DNA of 64,000 bases from Ectocarpus siliculosus (taxonomy: Eukaryota; Sar; Phaeophyceae; Ectocarpales; Ectocarpaceae). A model generated the notes under the pieces. That model was not told the origin of the DNA and made no database searches. It saw nothing but the letters and a program-made list of their open reading frames with translations. Below are positions 27,001 through 44,201 of the stretch, piece by piece. The stretch's first letter is position 1, and each line of letters starts with the position of its first letter. Position numbers and translations under genes: made by a program. The stretch lies in contig FN649751.1 in the NCBI GenBank assembly GCA_000310025.1, positions 5,231,894 to 5,295,893 of the forward strand, written 5' to 3'.

Positions 27001-30000
27001 GTCTTTTAGGCTTAAGAAGTGATACTTTCAGATTCGGGTTTGGGTGATCTTTTCAGGTTAGGGTGGGGAAACAAGGGTTAGAGCTTGCGGAGAAATCTTG
27101 TTCCCCGCTCACGCACAGCAAGATATTCTGGAGTAGTGGCGCGTTGTTTACTTTGCGTCTCGAGCGCGCCCAAGCGTGGTTGTAAACTTGGACTATTATA
27201 GTACGCGATACCTTCGTGATGAGTGCTCTCGTGAAATTTTGTTCAAGTATTGCTCGGACTGCAGTTGTATTTTTCGTTTGGCGTCTCTCTCGGGCTGACA
27301 CGGGGAGCCTTGGCTAAGGTGCAGATGTCTCTCGTGCGGGATGACAATCACGGGGGCCGCCAAGTCTCATTGGCTTCCGCGGGGACTCGGACCGTTTCCT
27401 TCGTCTAGACAGAAAGAAAACCAAAGGTTGTGGCCAGCCGCGAGCGACACGATGTACAGGGAACATTGTTCTGAACGTTTTGTAAGAACTTAAGAACGTC
27501 GAACGCCCATGTCTCTCGTCTCTCTGTCGGTAACCGTTGTTCTGACCCCCCCCCCCCGCCCCCCCCGCTCTCTCCCCCATGTTGACCGTGCCCCTTTGTT
27601 CGTTGTCCTTGTCGCTGCCATGCCAACGACGATTCCCAAAGGGCAAAGACCTGTCCCCGTTGGACTCCCCTTCGTTCTACAATCCGATCGAATGCTCCAA
27701 GGTAACCATTCCCTCCTTCGATCACCTCCTTCTGGAACAATCCCTGCCATCGGTTGAGTCTTCAGCGGGACAAGGTCGCATTGATGATAGTGGCGTGGGT
27801 GAAAGCTTAGGCTTCCCCCGCTGCATTTTTCAGCTGTATCTCTGCAATGATATTCGACTCATTTTGCTTCGAGGCGCTTGGAAGAGACACGCTGGTACAC
27901 CGATCGCCGGTTTCGCGTCTGTATCTTGCGGCGTCGGTTCGTGCATCGGCAATGCGCACGTGCCTTTTGCGTCTCGAGGTACAAGAGCGGCCAACGTTCA
28001 TCAATTCTGTTGTTTTTGAGAGGAAGAAGGCTTTGCCCGTTCCGTCCCGTCCGGCGATTTGCTACATACGGGGTGGTTTACGGGGTGGTTTCCGTTCTTT
28101 TGCTTTTCTCGTCGCTCCCCGGGCCTGACCAGGTGATGGAGATTATCCAGGTGCTGCTGGCGAGCCCAAAAGTGCAAGTTTCTACCGGAGACATCGCCGT
28201 CATCTGCGCGTTCCGCATGCAGGTACGGTGTTCGATGCCTTCGGTGTGTTGTTTGTTGCCGGAGAACCTATGTACCTTTGACGGAGATTGTGCGGGGGAG
28301 GTTTACTATTGACCATGAGCCACGCCCATCTCGATCGGTTTTTCGAAGAGTTGAACCCGCACGTGTTGGAGATATATACCCGTTCTGTCCATCGTGTCCA
28401 TTTTTCAAACAATCGCAATTCGGTAGGGGACCTCAGGGAGAGGAACCCTTCTGTGTGTGACCACGGGTTGGAGCAAACGGCATGCTGTAAGCACTGATTG
28501 CGGTGAAGACAAAAAAAACAAAACGTCTAGGGTAGGGATGGTCGCCAAATGCGCGCCAACGCAAGTCTACCCACATTGGCTTCTTGCACACACCCTACAC
28601 CCGACTTAACCTTGTCTAACGGGAGACGGGGCTATCTGTGCTTACCCCGGTGAACCGTAGCGGCCGAAAGAGAGAACGAGAGACCGGAATAATGTTGCGA
28701 AAAATGAGGGATGAGTAACCAAGAATTGGCCTCGATGACGACTTGAACGAACATGTGAACACAGTAGAGCTGGTCCGACCAGCGTCAACAACAGCCGCTT
28801 GTTTTGTTGAAGCCACGGCGTTTGACAACGGTTGTTGCTTCGTGGCAGATGCCCTTGCGCTCACGGTCTGGAAGCCTTGTTGTTGCGACAGTCTCCACCC
28901 CCTGCATCTGCATCTCCCCCCACCCCCCGGAGCCGTAGTCGGCGCACGCACAGGATTTCCAGACGGCTTGGTGCGTTACGCATTTCCTGTAACGACAATT
29001 ACCCCCTGAACGTATTGAACGCCGTTTGTCGGCGGCAGGTGTTGAGGCTCAGGAAGCTGCTCAGGGACAACAACCTTGGAATCGTCAATGTTGGCCAGGT
29101 GGGTGATTGAATTGGCGTAGAAACGTGAGTGTATAGAGGTTGTTTCGGTCCAGAGGGGGTAATATAAGGTGGCAATAATCTGCGTTAGAAAAATGACGAG
29201 TACGTCGAGAAGTATCCCTAACACCATGAGCAGTTACGAGTAAAACAGCCAGGCGGTATAGTCCTGAGTGAAAGGCGCTTGTTTTCTGTCACAAGGTTAC
29301 GTGGACAAGACAGAAGCGTGCCCTTTGCTCGCATAGCCGTCGGTATCCGATCCGCAATACAAAGGGGGTGAGGTGTCGGTAATTTCCTGGTGTTTTTGTG
29401 TGTAGCTCATGTTTCGCACTCTGGCATCAAATGTAGGCGCAGCTCACCATGCAGATTGTTACTGGGGAAAATCAATCGAGCCTTTTACACCACCAGCAAA
29501 CAAAAACATCGACCAAAACCATCCCACACACACACCCGAAAGGTGGAAGACTTCCAGGGCGGCGAGAAAAAGATCGTCATCATCAGCACCACCCTGTCCA
29601 AGAGACACCGGGTGGAGAAGGAGGGCAAGATCGGCTTCCTTGGCGACCCCAAGAAGTTCAACGTGGCCCTCACCCGGGCCCAGGCGCTCGCCGTTGTGGT
29701 GGGAAACCCCAACCTGCTGGCCGGGGAGGAGTACTGGAAGGAGCTGCTCATGTTCTGCAAGGAGAACGACGCTATCCGAGGCTGCGCGTGCCCTGCTCTA
29801 GAGGTAGGCATGCGCCTGCGCCGCGGGGACCTTACGTCCCACCTGCGAGCTCTATTGGCTCACCACAAGAAGTTTCTGGGGCGTGTTTTTGATCCTTGTC
29901 GTTTTTCGCGGGACTCGTTGTCATTCTCTATCACCCCCACGTCCCATCACAACACAAATTTCTCAAGCTTTTTTTTTCTTTCCTGCGAGCAGGTGGGAGG

Positions 30001-30136
30001 GAGGGAAGACGAGGCCAGCTTGGTCGACGCTGTGCTCCAGCAGAGCTTGCTGGGGGGGGGAGGGATGGATCTCATGTACCCGGAGCACGGCGACTTCTAC
30101 GATCAAGACGACCTGCAATGGAGGGTCATGCTCTGA
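9275..30136 (+). CDS. SDE3/MOV10-type superfamily 1 RNA helicase with Q-rich, WG-containing N-terminus
   Basis: Upf1-like SF1 RNA helicase; SDE3 and MOV10 act with Argonaute proteins in RNA silencing. Twenty-four exons agree in phase (4,800 nt, 1,599 aa): 9275-10486, 10716-11050, 11605-12025, 12248-12427, 12730-12848, 14413-14518, 15078-15187, 15736-15963, 16917-17130, 17754-18002, 19164-19277, 19822-19917, 20205-20306, 21495-21638, 22314-22418, 23364-23480, 24779-24838, 25718-25809, 26615-26795, 27642-27701, 28133-28222, 29039-29098, 29543-29803, 29993-30136. Residues 1-404 are Q/P-rich with 19 consecutive Q; WG dipeptides lie near 470, 480 and 484; an acidic stretch follows; then a MOV10-like beta domain with VPGVLESRP and LEESQM. 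Helicase motifs: GPPGTGKT (about 1135), Ia-like GPSDTSAD, motif II VDESS (1253-1257, usually DEAG in MOV10), [32 protein letters not shown] (about 1506). Intron 12 begins GC. That the Q/WG exons belong to the same transcript rests on phase and strand only. Confidence 0.9.
9788..9844 (+). repeat. CAG trinucleotide tract encoding 19 glutamines
   Basis: A nearly pure CAG run, ending in one CAA codon, lies in frame in helicase exon 1. Shorter Q runs surround it (from 9395 and 10081) and a further CAG run opens exon 3 near 11649. The purity of the codons suggests a length-variable microsatellite. Confidence 0.9.
13362..13999 (+). repeat. Dispersed poly-G-bounded element, copy A
   Basis: The element starts at a G-tract and GTACTCATAG, and carries blocks such as AAAGCCGGGACGGAGCACG and GTGCTTACTTCCTTGCG, then two A-rich runs around GGTAACC and a terminal AACACCG plus G-run. 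It is close to identical along its length to copy B at 20.55 kb. Near its right end the TACAACGTC-to-AACACCG block is duplicated (13852-13905 and 13917-13970). It lies in helicase intron 5 and runs into an assembly gap, so the right boundary is uncertain. No ORF, terminal repeat or target-site duplication is evident. Confidence 0.8.
14000..14099. other. Assembly gap (100 N)
   Basis: Exactly 100 undetermined bases lie directly after a poly-G tract in helicase intron 5. The round size indicates a scaffold gap of unknown true length. Reading frames spanning it are meaningless. Confidence 0.98.
15475..15622 (+). repeat. Two-unit tandem repeat, about 75 bp
   Basis: Each unit has a GGCAAAAACAGC block, a CCCGGGCAATAG block, a CATTTTCACCTTCC block and CAGGGTTAG. 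The second unit begins near 15551. The repeat lies in helicase intron 7, just before exon 8. The units differ by small indels. Confidence 0.75.
16105..16660. repeat. Imperfect inverted repeat in helicase intron 8
   Basis: The reverse complement of about 16470-16660 aligns with about 16105-16310. Shared blocks include CCCAGTGCTCGCC versus a matching CTCAGTGCTCGCC, AACCTTC with AGGCTG, and GGAATC/GAATCTGGGGG near the outer ends. The arms are clearly diverged, with several indels, as in an old foldback or MITE-like insertion. Confidence 0.55.
20553..21094 (+). repeat. Dispersed poly-G-bounded element, copy B
   Basis: This is the second long copy of the element at 13.36 kb, in the same orientation and again inside an intron of the helicase gene (intron 13). 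It starts at a G-run, contains the paired A-rich runs around GGTAACC, and ends at AACACCGAG followed by a G-run. Differences from copy A are mostly single bases plus absence of the terminal block duplication. Confidence 0.85.
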
Positions 30137-31322
30137 TGACTGCCGTTCTGCGGACATGGTTTTCTCTGATGCACACTTGTTGCTGCTGTGCCTGCGTGCG
30201 TGTCTTGTGCAGTGTCTGCTGCAACACGGTGCTGCAGGGATTTTCAGGAGAACGCACTAAAAGCAACAGAGTCGACAGTGAAATCAGTCGATGGTTTTTT
30301 TTTTTCGTTTTTTTTCCGAGCCGCATTCGCAGTGTTCTTGTGTGTGTTTTTGTGGATATGTGCTGATCCTATTGTGATATAGTGTCCTCTCAGGTCCTCG
30401 GTCCTCGGTTTTGTTTGTGGCTGTGTTATATGTGTAGAGACTTGTACAGCCCATTTTGTCTCAGCATCTGCCTGGCAATCGGTCGACCAATCAACGAACC
30501 CCGGTTCTACACTCGACAAAAGTCATTAGCACGGATGTGAGACAGCTCCCCACGGTTCTGGTTGCGTGAGAGGGATAGACCAGGCTCCATGCTTCCATGC
30601 CTACGTGCCCTACACGAACGGTAAACACAGATCTCAGTGTTGCGTGTCGCCCCTGAATGTGTTATCTGCGTGATTTCATTATTGAGCATGGGGGATGTTA
30701 GTAGTAGGCGTTTTCTACGTGTGAGGCGCAGAATTGTACCAGACACCAGAGGCATTTTTTCTGTTGGGAGGGAAGAAAGGGGCTGACCTCGCCTTCGTGT
30801 TGGACCGCGAGGACGTCGTTGGTATGTCCTCGTTGTGCCGAAGCACGGCGCAGACACGCGGGTAGGGAGGGGGGGGGGAGGTCACGAGAGAAGTCGGGCG
30901 ATGCACCAGCGTTGCTTGATCTGAGGGATACTGCGAAGTAGTTCGCTAAATAATGAAGGAAGAAGACGCGTCCGCAGTTTACTATTTTTGAGCAGGGACA
31001 GTTTCATGTAGCTCCAACGCAACCGTAAACACAAACAGGGCGACTTTTTCTGCAGAAGCGCCGTGCTTGCGTGATATGCACGAAGAGCAGTGCCGCCTTT
31101 TTTGCGCCCCGATCTCAAACGGCCCCAACAACAGCGAGCGGTGATGGTCTAGTCTATTGCGTAGAAAAATAATACGTACACCAACGTCTCTTCTTATTGC
31201 GTCTCTTCGTACAAGAGGCCCATACAGCACAGCAGTGCCGGGAAAATGTACAAAATCTAAATTATAAGAGAGGTGTGCCAATCATCGATGATTTGTGACA
31301 AACTCAGCAGAAAGGTATGCAG

Positions 31323-31353
<31 letters not shown>

Positions 31354-31890
31354 CTTCAAACCGTTCCGTGCTCTCTACCTAGTACCTTCTTCTGCCCGTA
31401 CTAGCCTACACTTGACGCGGTCGATTCCCGTGGTCACAGGCTAACTTGCCCAAAAAAGGTACAAGTTACGAAAAAATGGACCCGAAGGATTGTAGTCTAC
31501 AGTATAAATCCAGTGTTGTAATCTGTCACAAAGATTGTTAATGCACTACAAGCAGAGCGCAGACCATGAGCAGTCTTCGTTTTCTGCACCGCTCTGTCAG
31601 CTGGTTTAGTAGTGTGAGCGCACGCTTCGGCTGCTCTCTCTCTCGGGCTCAAGCTGTATTGTAGACTGCTGTGTCTCAAGGGTGTCTACATCCAAGATCT
31701 CCGTCGGAGAATGTCCAGATCTCCGTCGGAGAACTGGTTTTCCCTGACGGAGAAACCGCCTGTCGAAAAAATCACGACCGACGAACCGACGCCCGACTCA
31801 TCGTGTCGTGTCTGCCTATTTGTCTCGCACTCTTCCATCTTGGCCTAGAGAATACCAGCGGCTACAGCCCTGGTGAAAGGGTTCAGCGTG
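30137..31890. other. Intergenic region, no gene recognised
   Basis: This follows the helicase stop codon and should contain its 3' UTR and the CFAP91 upstream region. A (GTT)n microsatellite occupies about 31320-31353. Near 31690-31735 the palindromic block TCTCCGTCGGAGA occurs twice. No coding exon or RNA gene was recognised. Confidence 0.5.
31320..31353 (+). repeat. (GTT)n microsatellite
   Basis: About eleven uninterrupted GTT units lie in the intergenic stretch between the helicase and CFAP91 genes. Confidence 0.9.
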
Positions 31891-37648
<5,758 letters not shown>

Positions 37649-37871
37649 AAAGATTGAGGCAGCTGGCTTTTATGGGCTGTCTTGGTTGCTTGGACTTCTT
37701 GGAAGCTGGTTCTGGATGTAGTCTTCGAGGTCCAGCAGCTAGAACCAGTGTAACCACCTGAACTCGGTTCACGCGGAGGCTGTATCATCATCATGGTGGC
37801 CTACCGACAGCACGTGTTTGTGTACAACTACAAGACACATGTGGTATTTTTCTCGCAAACGAACACGTGTT

Positions 37872-38830
37872 CGACGAATAAGCACAACAGCATCAAGTTA
37901 TTCAGTCAACGAAATGCTTGCATAGCCAGCATGGTACCCCTCATTCACACGTATCAACACTGGAACAAACGATCGACGAGGGAGTTCGTGTCGTGGTCTC
38001 CTCGTTTGTCGCTTGGCATCACAACCACCTCTTTGTGAGCGTTCTCTCGACGGCAGAACACGGGCCATAATAAGCACTGACCAGACGGCCTTTCTCCGCT
38101 TCGGTGTCTTCGTCTGTTCGTGGTTTGACGAATCAAAACTGTTACCCCAGTACCGCTCGCGACTCCATCCAAGGAGCTGTGGACACGGCCATCAGAAGTG
38201 TGTCATCGGACAGAGTCTCCACTCCGAGAGACGACGACGAAACGCCAGCATCATGACAGAAGAATATGACTTTATCTGCGAAAGGCGCCTATAGATTAAT
38301 TTACCGTGTGTACGGGCACCCTTCGTACCTGCCAATGTCCTGCCAGCGTTCTAAAATAGGGGAGCGAAAAAAAGAGCAGAGGACGCGCGGGGGACGCCCA
38401 ACTCTGTGTACGTACGCGAGCATGTGGCTAACATGATATTCCAGGTGTTCTTCTAGTTCACCGCATGCATTGCAAAGTTGCAAAAGTTCCAACCGATGTG
38501 TGAGGGTCTTGAAGGGGAGGTGCTTGTCCCGATGATAGTTTCTGAACGTGTGGCGTGAAGTTCCGGCGTAAGGATACCGTAGTGCTGAAGCGTTTGCCAT
38601 CTGTTGGGCTTGTCCACTTCGTTCGTCGTAATATGGCCCGTGTTCTGCCGTCGAGAGAACGCTCACAAAGAGGTGGTTGTGATGCCAAGCGACAAACGAG
38701 GAGACCACGACACGAACTCCCTCGTCGATCGTTTGTTCCAGTGTTGATACGTGTGAATGAGGGGTACCATGCTGGCTATGCAAGCATTTCGTTGACTGAA
38801 TAACTTGATGCTGTTGTGCTTGTTCGTCGA
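37872..38830. repeat. Inverted repeat: 198-bp arms, 562-bp centre
   Basis: The left arm (37872-38069) and right arm (38632-38830) are reverse complements with only a few mismatches, including long shared blocks such as TTCAGTCAACGAAATGC and ATCAACACTGGAACAAACG. The centre is unique in this window. High arm identity points to a recent event. It lies just 3' of CFAP91. Confidence 0.9.
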
Positions 38831-38867
38831 TAACGTGCTCGTGGTCACAGGCGCAATGCTCCAACAT
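38301..38867 (-). CDS. Hypothetical ORF, 188 codons, overlapping the inverted repeat
   Basis: An uninterrupted minus-strand frame begins MLEHCACDHEHVIDEQ and is rich in H, Q and L, with a C-terminal part HRLELLQLCNACGELEEHLE. The right arm of the inverted repeat lies inside it, so the left arm at 37.87 kb is an inverted partial copy of this frame. I recognise no family. It may be a fragment of a mobile element or simply an open frame; no intron or promoter evidence decides this. Confidence 0.3.
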   Translation of the reverse strand: MLEHCACDHEHVIDEQAQQHQVIQSTKCLHSQHGTPHSHVSTLEQTIDEGVRVVVSSFVAWHHNHLFVSVLSTAEHGPYYDERSGQAQQMANASALRYPYAGTSRHTFRNYHRDKHLPFKTLTHRLELLQLCNACGELEEHLEYHVSHMLAYVHRVGRPPRVLCSFFRSPILERWQDIGRYEGCPYTR

Positions 38868-39527
38868 CTCCGCTAGTCGGAAAATACACTAACAGGCACC
38901 AATCGCAGTTGATGCCACGTTGAAAATCATCGCTGTGGTGTTCGTATTAACTTGATATCGGCATGGCTATCCAGCACGTGAACATTTCGTCAAGGAAAGG
39001 AACCGAGCGGAGATGGTTCGAGTGCAGCACAATCCACACCACAAAAACAAAAACGAAAAAGTTTAGGGAGCCGAGTGAAACAACAGGAGCATAGGGGGCG
39101 CCCAAGTCGCCCAGTGCACACAATTAGAATACCTCCGTGCAGGCATCGTATTTAACGTCCCTAGTCAATCGTGCGTTCATCCACGAACAAGGTTGTTGAT
39201 GTGATGAATCCTGTTACTCACAATGACACTAAACTTCTTCTGACAGCTCAGGACGGAGCATATGCCCCTTGATCGACACCTTTCAACCCAAATTTCGGCC
39301 TCACACCATGATGTACCGCGAGCCTCCAGTGTTCCTAAAAAACAATTCAAATCTCAAACCCAAGCTGTCAGTCTGCTTTGTGTTGGGGACGAGACCGCGT
39401 AGGAACCCTGACTTCATGATCCGGAGATGCCCTCCAGATGGTATCAACCATCTCCCCGCGGAAGGCGCTAGGAGGACATATGGACGTAGACCCCCGCCTG
39501 TTCTTGACCGTCACGTGTTCTCCAGAT

Positions 39528-41993
39528 TCACCCCCTTCCACCACCATCACCGGCATGCGGAACGGGGGGTGTGGGCACACGGCGACCATACTTCCAACGC
39601 GCCCAGACTTTCAGCTTCGGTCTCCCGACCGACGGTATGAATCGCTGCTGCCTCCTGGCCGCTGCGCTCGAAGGAGGAGAATCATACATCGAACTGGCAC
39701 CCCCAGCCCCAATGCCTCGGAGGATGCGCACCCCCGCCCTGTCGACACCGTGGGTGGCGTTCTGGTGAACGGGTACCGCCGGTGTGGGGGAAACACGAAC
39801 ACGGCGCGTGTCCGCACTGTTGTTGGTAGAGTCGGCAGAAGGGGTGGATGCCGACAACGACGATGCGCCCACCGCTCCACGCAGAGCTGCAGTGGCGCCG
39901 GTGGCACCCCAGCCCTGCTCGTTGGAGCTCCGGCTTCCCTTCAAGCTCCGCGTGGCCATCCTCTTTGCCCACCACGCCCGCTGCCCTCCCGATTTTTCGC
40001 TTCCCGACCGAGCTTCAGACGGGGGAGAAGACGTCGCGCCGCTTGCGTTGCCATCTTGTTCTGCTTCTCCGCTCCCGCTGCCTCTTTGAGCCCCGTCGAC
40101 AACGTCGACCCCGCCATTTCTGACGACGTTGACCCAGGCGCCCGCAGGCTCGTCAACGTCCATGCCGCTGCCACCACCACCACCGTCACCGCCACCTCCG
40201 TCCGGGGCTACGACGTCGTTGTTTTCGTCTCCGTCCGCTACAGCCGCTGCAGATTCGACGCCCGAGGTCCCCTGTTCTGGAATACCCCCGTCGATGTTGC
40301 TGCTGCCGCTGCTGTCCACGGTCCCCCGTTGAGCTCCACACGGTCGGTGGTGGGACGGGGAATGTGTAGGGCTTATCGCCGCGTCCGCGTTTTGGGCGTC
40401 GTCGTCGCCTGCGGCATTCCCTTCCAGCTCGACCACCGGCCTCATCACCTCGGGTGGGGCGCCAGGGCCGACGCGATAGCCCACGATCAGCGTGTCGCCG
40501 CCCCGCGCTCCAAGCCTTCTCAGCAGCGCGCCGTCGGGCTCCATGAGGATCCCCCTCCACAGGAGGCGTTGCCGGCAGGGGGACACCCCTTCGAAGGCGG
40601 CCACTTGTGTCTTGGCGTCCAGGACCGTGGCGGTGGGCGCCATGGTCAGCGTCAGCGCCCGGCCGGAGGGGCTCAGAGCAAACATGACGGTTGAGTAAGG
40701 ACCGCTCCCGTGCTCGACGGTGGGTCGGGTCTCGACCGTGCTAGCGCCGTTCCGGTGCAAAGATGACGGTGTCGTCAAGGAGCTACCCTCGTTGTTTTGT
40801 GGGACGTAGGTGGCCGCCACCGGGGGTGATGGTGTGAGGTGAGAGGGCTGCGAAGGGGACCGTAGTACATCGGTGCCTCGAGATGGAAGACCGACGCCAA
40901 CGGCGCCTCTGAACTCGCTGGCGGACCATCCTTGGCTTGAATCTCTCATTGCCACCTGCTACATTAATAACGGGGGAGTAAGGACCGGTCAATGGGTCGT
41001 TCGCCCATCAAGATGCTACGAGCGCAAGATGAGAGCAAAGGCTGTCTCGCAGACGTCCACGATTGGCGCGCAGGTTTACCAAAAGCATTCACAGTCGTAC
41101 TGGGCTCTGTGCCTCTATTCAATCTCGAAGAGGGACATTGTAACACATGCAGATTGACGTAACGTCAAAGACGAGTGTGACGTGACCAACCGCTGGCTCT
41201 TACCTGAAGGCTGTTTCGCGTGGTGCATTCCGCAACGTGGAGCTCAAGACGTAGCTCGCCCCAGCCCTTCGGCGAAAACCCTCCCACAGGAACACCCCAC
41301 ACGCAGCATTCCTTGAGGGTAACGTTAGCTCCTAGTCGCTGCGCCCCTCCGCAGATCATCAAGCCTTGGCGGCTTGGGACAATGCCGTGGTCGACACATA
41401 TCCTCTGTGCAACGTAGTTTGGAAGACAACGGACAGGTGAGATGGGCGGTGATCAAGCAGCGCGTCGACTTTACTCTTGGTGCATGCCTTTGGACGACCT
41501 GTCGAAATATCGAAGGTTTCACAGTATGTCTCAGAAGGTACTTTACGGCTGCCGCATGAGCATCCCCTATCGATACAAACACCTTTCGTCTAAGATACTG
41601 GAAGTGCTTTGAGGTGTTGAAAGCAAGTCGCGGCAATCTCACCTGTTTCACGTCACCAATCGTGGCGCCTGGCCCCATGGTGAGAGACAGCGACCTCTGG
41701 CTTCCACGAGGAAACGAAACGACGACCGCAAGGCCTATGTGCAGCGTTCCATCAACCTTGCAACTATTCCGCACCCAACCATCCCGCAATGTGGTGTCTA
41801 GTTCACCATCGCGCCCGTACACAGGGCCTTCAAGCTCAAGGGCCCCATGTCGTTTTTCTCGAGCGCGTGCGAGCAGCTCCCCGAACGTTGCCGTGTTGGG
41901 CAGCCGAACCATAGCCCGACGAAGGACGTTGCGGCCTTTGCCCCCCTCCACTGTGCATGTGACCAGCTGATGCGGTACCGGAGTGTGCTTCAC
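39528..41993 (-). CDS. Protein with two ubiquitin-like segments (5' end not found)
   Basis: Three minus-strand exons agree in phase: 41993-41643 (117 codons), 41338-41204 (45) and 40955-39528 (475 plus stop). The first two join to form a ubiquitin-like fold: SLSLTMGPGATIGDVKQ then RLGANVTLKECCVWG, as in beta1-beta2-helix-beta3. The third exon has a second: LTLTMAPTATVLDAKTQVA, then CRQRLLWRGILMEPDG and GDTLIVG. Downstream lies a long disordered tail rich in G, S, D, A and R, running to a TGA. Upstream exons on the minus strand, near 42.9 kb or 42.3 kb, are possible but could not be joined in phase. Ubiquitin-like domains usually serve as protein-protein docking modules; no partner can be inferred. 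The protein could be a UBL shuttle or adaptor, but no UBA or other partner domain was seen. Confidence 0.65.
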
Positions 41994-42079
41994 CTGCCGC
42001 GATAATAACAAAACGAAGTCGGAGCACGCCACAATTTTTAGTAACAGTCTCTGATAAACCACCCGAACAAGTTTCATGC

Positions 42080-43660
42080 ACGCGGTTGACAGAACTAAAT
42101 ATCTACCTGTGCTCGGAGAAAGTATTGGATATGTCCGTCCTCGACCTCTGTGACATGTGCGCCTTCAGGAAATTGTGCCCCGCTCTATGTACTTCAGGCA
42201 CGGCGACAAAAGCTTACTGTAGACTATTTTCTTGTCGCCTATCGGCCTGGTCGGGATACCTTCAAGTTGATCTCCTTCCGCTGCCGCTTGACGTAGCGAG
42301 GCCATTGGTGGCGCTTTCCAGCGAAAACAGAAGAGAATATTGCAGTATGCTGGCCGTGGTACTCCGACAGTGTGTTCGTTAGGTCAACAGCCTCCAGCCC
42401 TACGTGATGATAGTGAAACGCGAAAGAAAAGAGGCTGGTAATTCGGCATGCTTGCGGAACGAAAGTCGGTGCTTGTCACAAATCGCCCTTATTACATACA
42501 GAGGACAGATTTTCCATGCACCTAAGAAACAGGGCCGCCGGGAAGTTAAGCCTACGAGCACCGATTGACACGGGATGCCGAACAGAAAAACTCAGTATTG
42601 TTCCGATAAATCGAAATTCTCTGGACGCACTTCAGGTATTGTACTTCTGCTTTACTTGCTATAGTTCTACAGAGTACAGTAGTCTTACGACAATTATTTT
42701 TCTGACAACAGTAACGTCATCATCAAGTAGTTTCGTTCAACCAACCTACGCAACTGCTGTAGCGTCGAGGGCCACAATATTCGACACCACTTAACTATGA
42801 TGCTTGTTCACATACCGTCCTACGAGGGTACTTTGCTATGCATTGCAAGTCTAGACGACGATGCACACCTGCAGACTCCAGCAAAGTTAGGTCTCCTGTC
42901 GGCACTCTCAACACACGTGCCATACCCTCGAGAACATCGAGCATGGTACATCTGGTAGGACAATAAGGGGGGTGGGTGGGGTGGTGCTGAACCATCCGCA
43001 TTTTCCGCACGGGTTGTGTTTGACGAGGAGAGAGAGAGAGAGAGAGAGAGGTACACGCGGAATGGAAGTTGCGATTGACAATTAAGGGACTGTCACACGC
43101 GACCCCGATACATGACAGATGAAAAGAGGCTACATGTACATATGTCGACACAGTTATTGAATGCGAGGGTCAATCACAAGCAGCGGGGGGCAGTTAGCTC
43201 ACGTAGCTGTGTAGTCGATCCGAGTGAAGCGCTCGTCGAGACCAAGGCTTGGCAGTGGCCTAGGCTCCAATGCCACGATCACCACAAACCCGTCGCCTGC
43301 CATGATTACCACGTCGCACGTCGTCGGTGTAACGTTGCCACACAGGTGTTGCGGGGTCAAGAGGGGGGTACCGGAGAATCTCGCGCGTTCTCTTTAGGAA
43401 AGGCAATGGGCAACGTAGCTTCTTCCTGGGATTCAGGGTCAGTATGGCAATGCACTCTTCCTTTTTGCGGCTTCGTGCCGTCGGGTCGGCGGACTCGGCG
43501 GTACAACTCCGTCCGAGGACGACAAAAAAAATCGGTTACACAAAAGTCTCTCGTGGACAACGGAGAACGATGGTTCAAGAACATGGAGGATCTCCGAAAT
43601 AGAGATTTCGTGCGGAGGAACTAGAGGTGTGACGGTTTCAGATGTACACCGACAACATCG
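42080..43660. other. No firm gene; possible 5' exons of the ubiquitin-like gene
   Basis: On the minus strand near 42.88-42.96 kb a segment reading LDVLEGMARVLRVPTG ends at a GTGTGC donor-like site and looks like a helix-strand part of a ubiquitin-like fold. It might be an upstream exon of the 39.5-42.0 kb gene, but its phase does not match. A (GA)n run lies at about 43028-43050. Nothing else was recognised. Confidence 0.35.
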
Positions 43661-43663
43661 GAG

Positions 43664-44122
43664 ATGGTCGGTGGTACGGTGACTCGAGACATCACTGGCC
43701 AGGACAACCTACTTGTAGACAAGAACAACGCGAACAAGCGAGGGCAATCTGGACAAGAACAAAAAACAAGACAGGACAACCTGTACGAGAACAACAAACA
43801 AGACAGGAAGGACAACCTGGACGAGCACAACAAACAAGACTACCTGGACGAGAGATTATTACCAACTGTAAATGGACGTGGAAATGTCAGAGACGGGATC
43901 TGGATTCATCTCCAGCGACGAAGAATAACTGATTGCCGATGGGTCAAGCCCTGCTTTGAATCTTGTTCGTTTAGATGTATATTTAGGAAAATAGTTCATG
44001 CTGACGTTCGACGAGGACAGGACGACGAGAAGAAGGAGGAGGCAGTCGAACTACCTGGTATTTACAGTGGTCAGAATATTTGGTACCTGGTATTTCTGAG
44101 GAAACGACTTCACGGCATGTAG
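43664..44122 (+). CDS. Open frame with repeated D-N-L/N-K-Q-D units, unknown
   Basis: A 152-codon plus-strand frame contains imperfect repeats of about 13 residues with DNL, ENNKQD and EHNKQD, encoded by an A-rich CAAGACAGGACAACC-like DNA repeat (about 43690-43850). Base composition is more A-rich than the neighbouring genes. The frame starts with GTG, so the true start is unknown. I recognise no family; it may be repeat-derived or a fragment of a larger spliced gene. Confidence 0.25.
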   Translation: MVGGTVTRDITGQDNLLVDKNNANKRGQSGQEQKTRQDNLYENNKQDRKDNLDEHNKQDYLDERLLPTVNGRGNVRDGIWIHLQRRRITDCRWVKPCFESCSFRCIFRKIVHADVRRGQDDEKKEEAVELPGIYSGQNIWYLVFLRKRLHGM

Positions 44123-44201
44123 CCAGCCATTTGCCTACTCGGAGCACCAGAAATTGTAGTATTCGCTACTTCTAGAGGTTCAATACCTTCCATAAGATTA
44201 T

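Noticed and set aside
42820-43056. Minus-strand cysteine-containing frame resembling an EGF repeat
   Set aside because: The cysteine spacing does not fit EGF and the overlapping LDVLEGMARVLRVP frame is more plausible.
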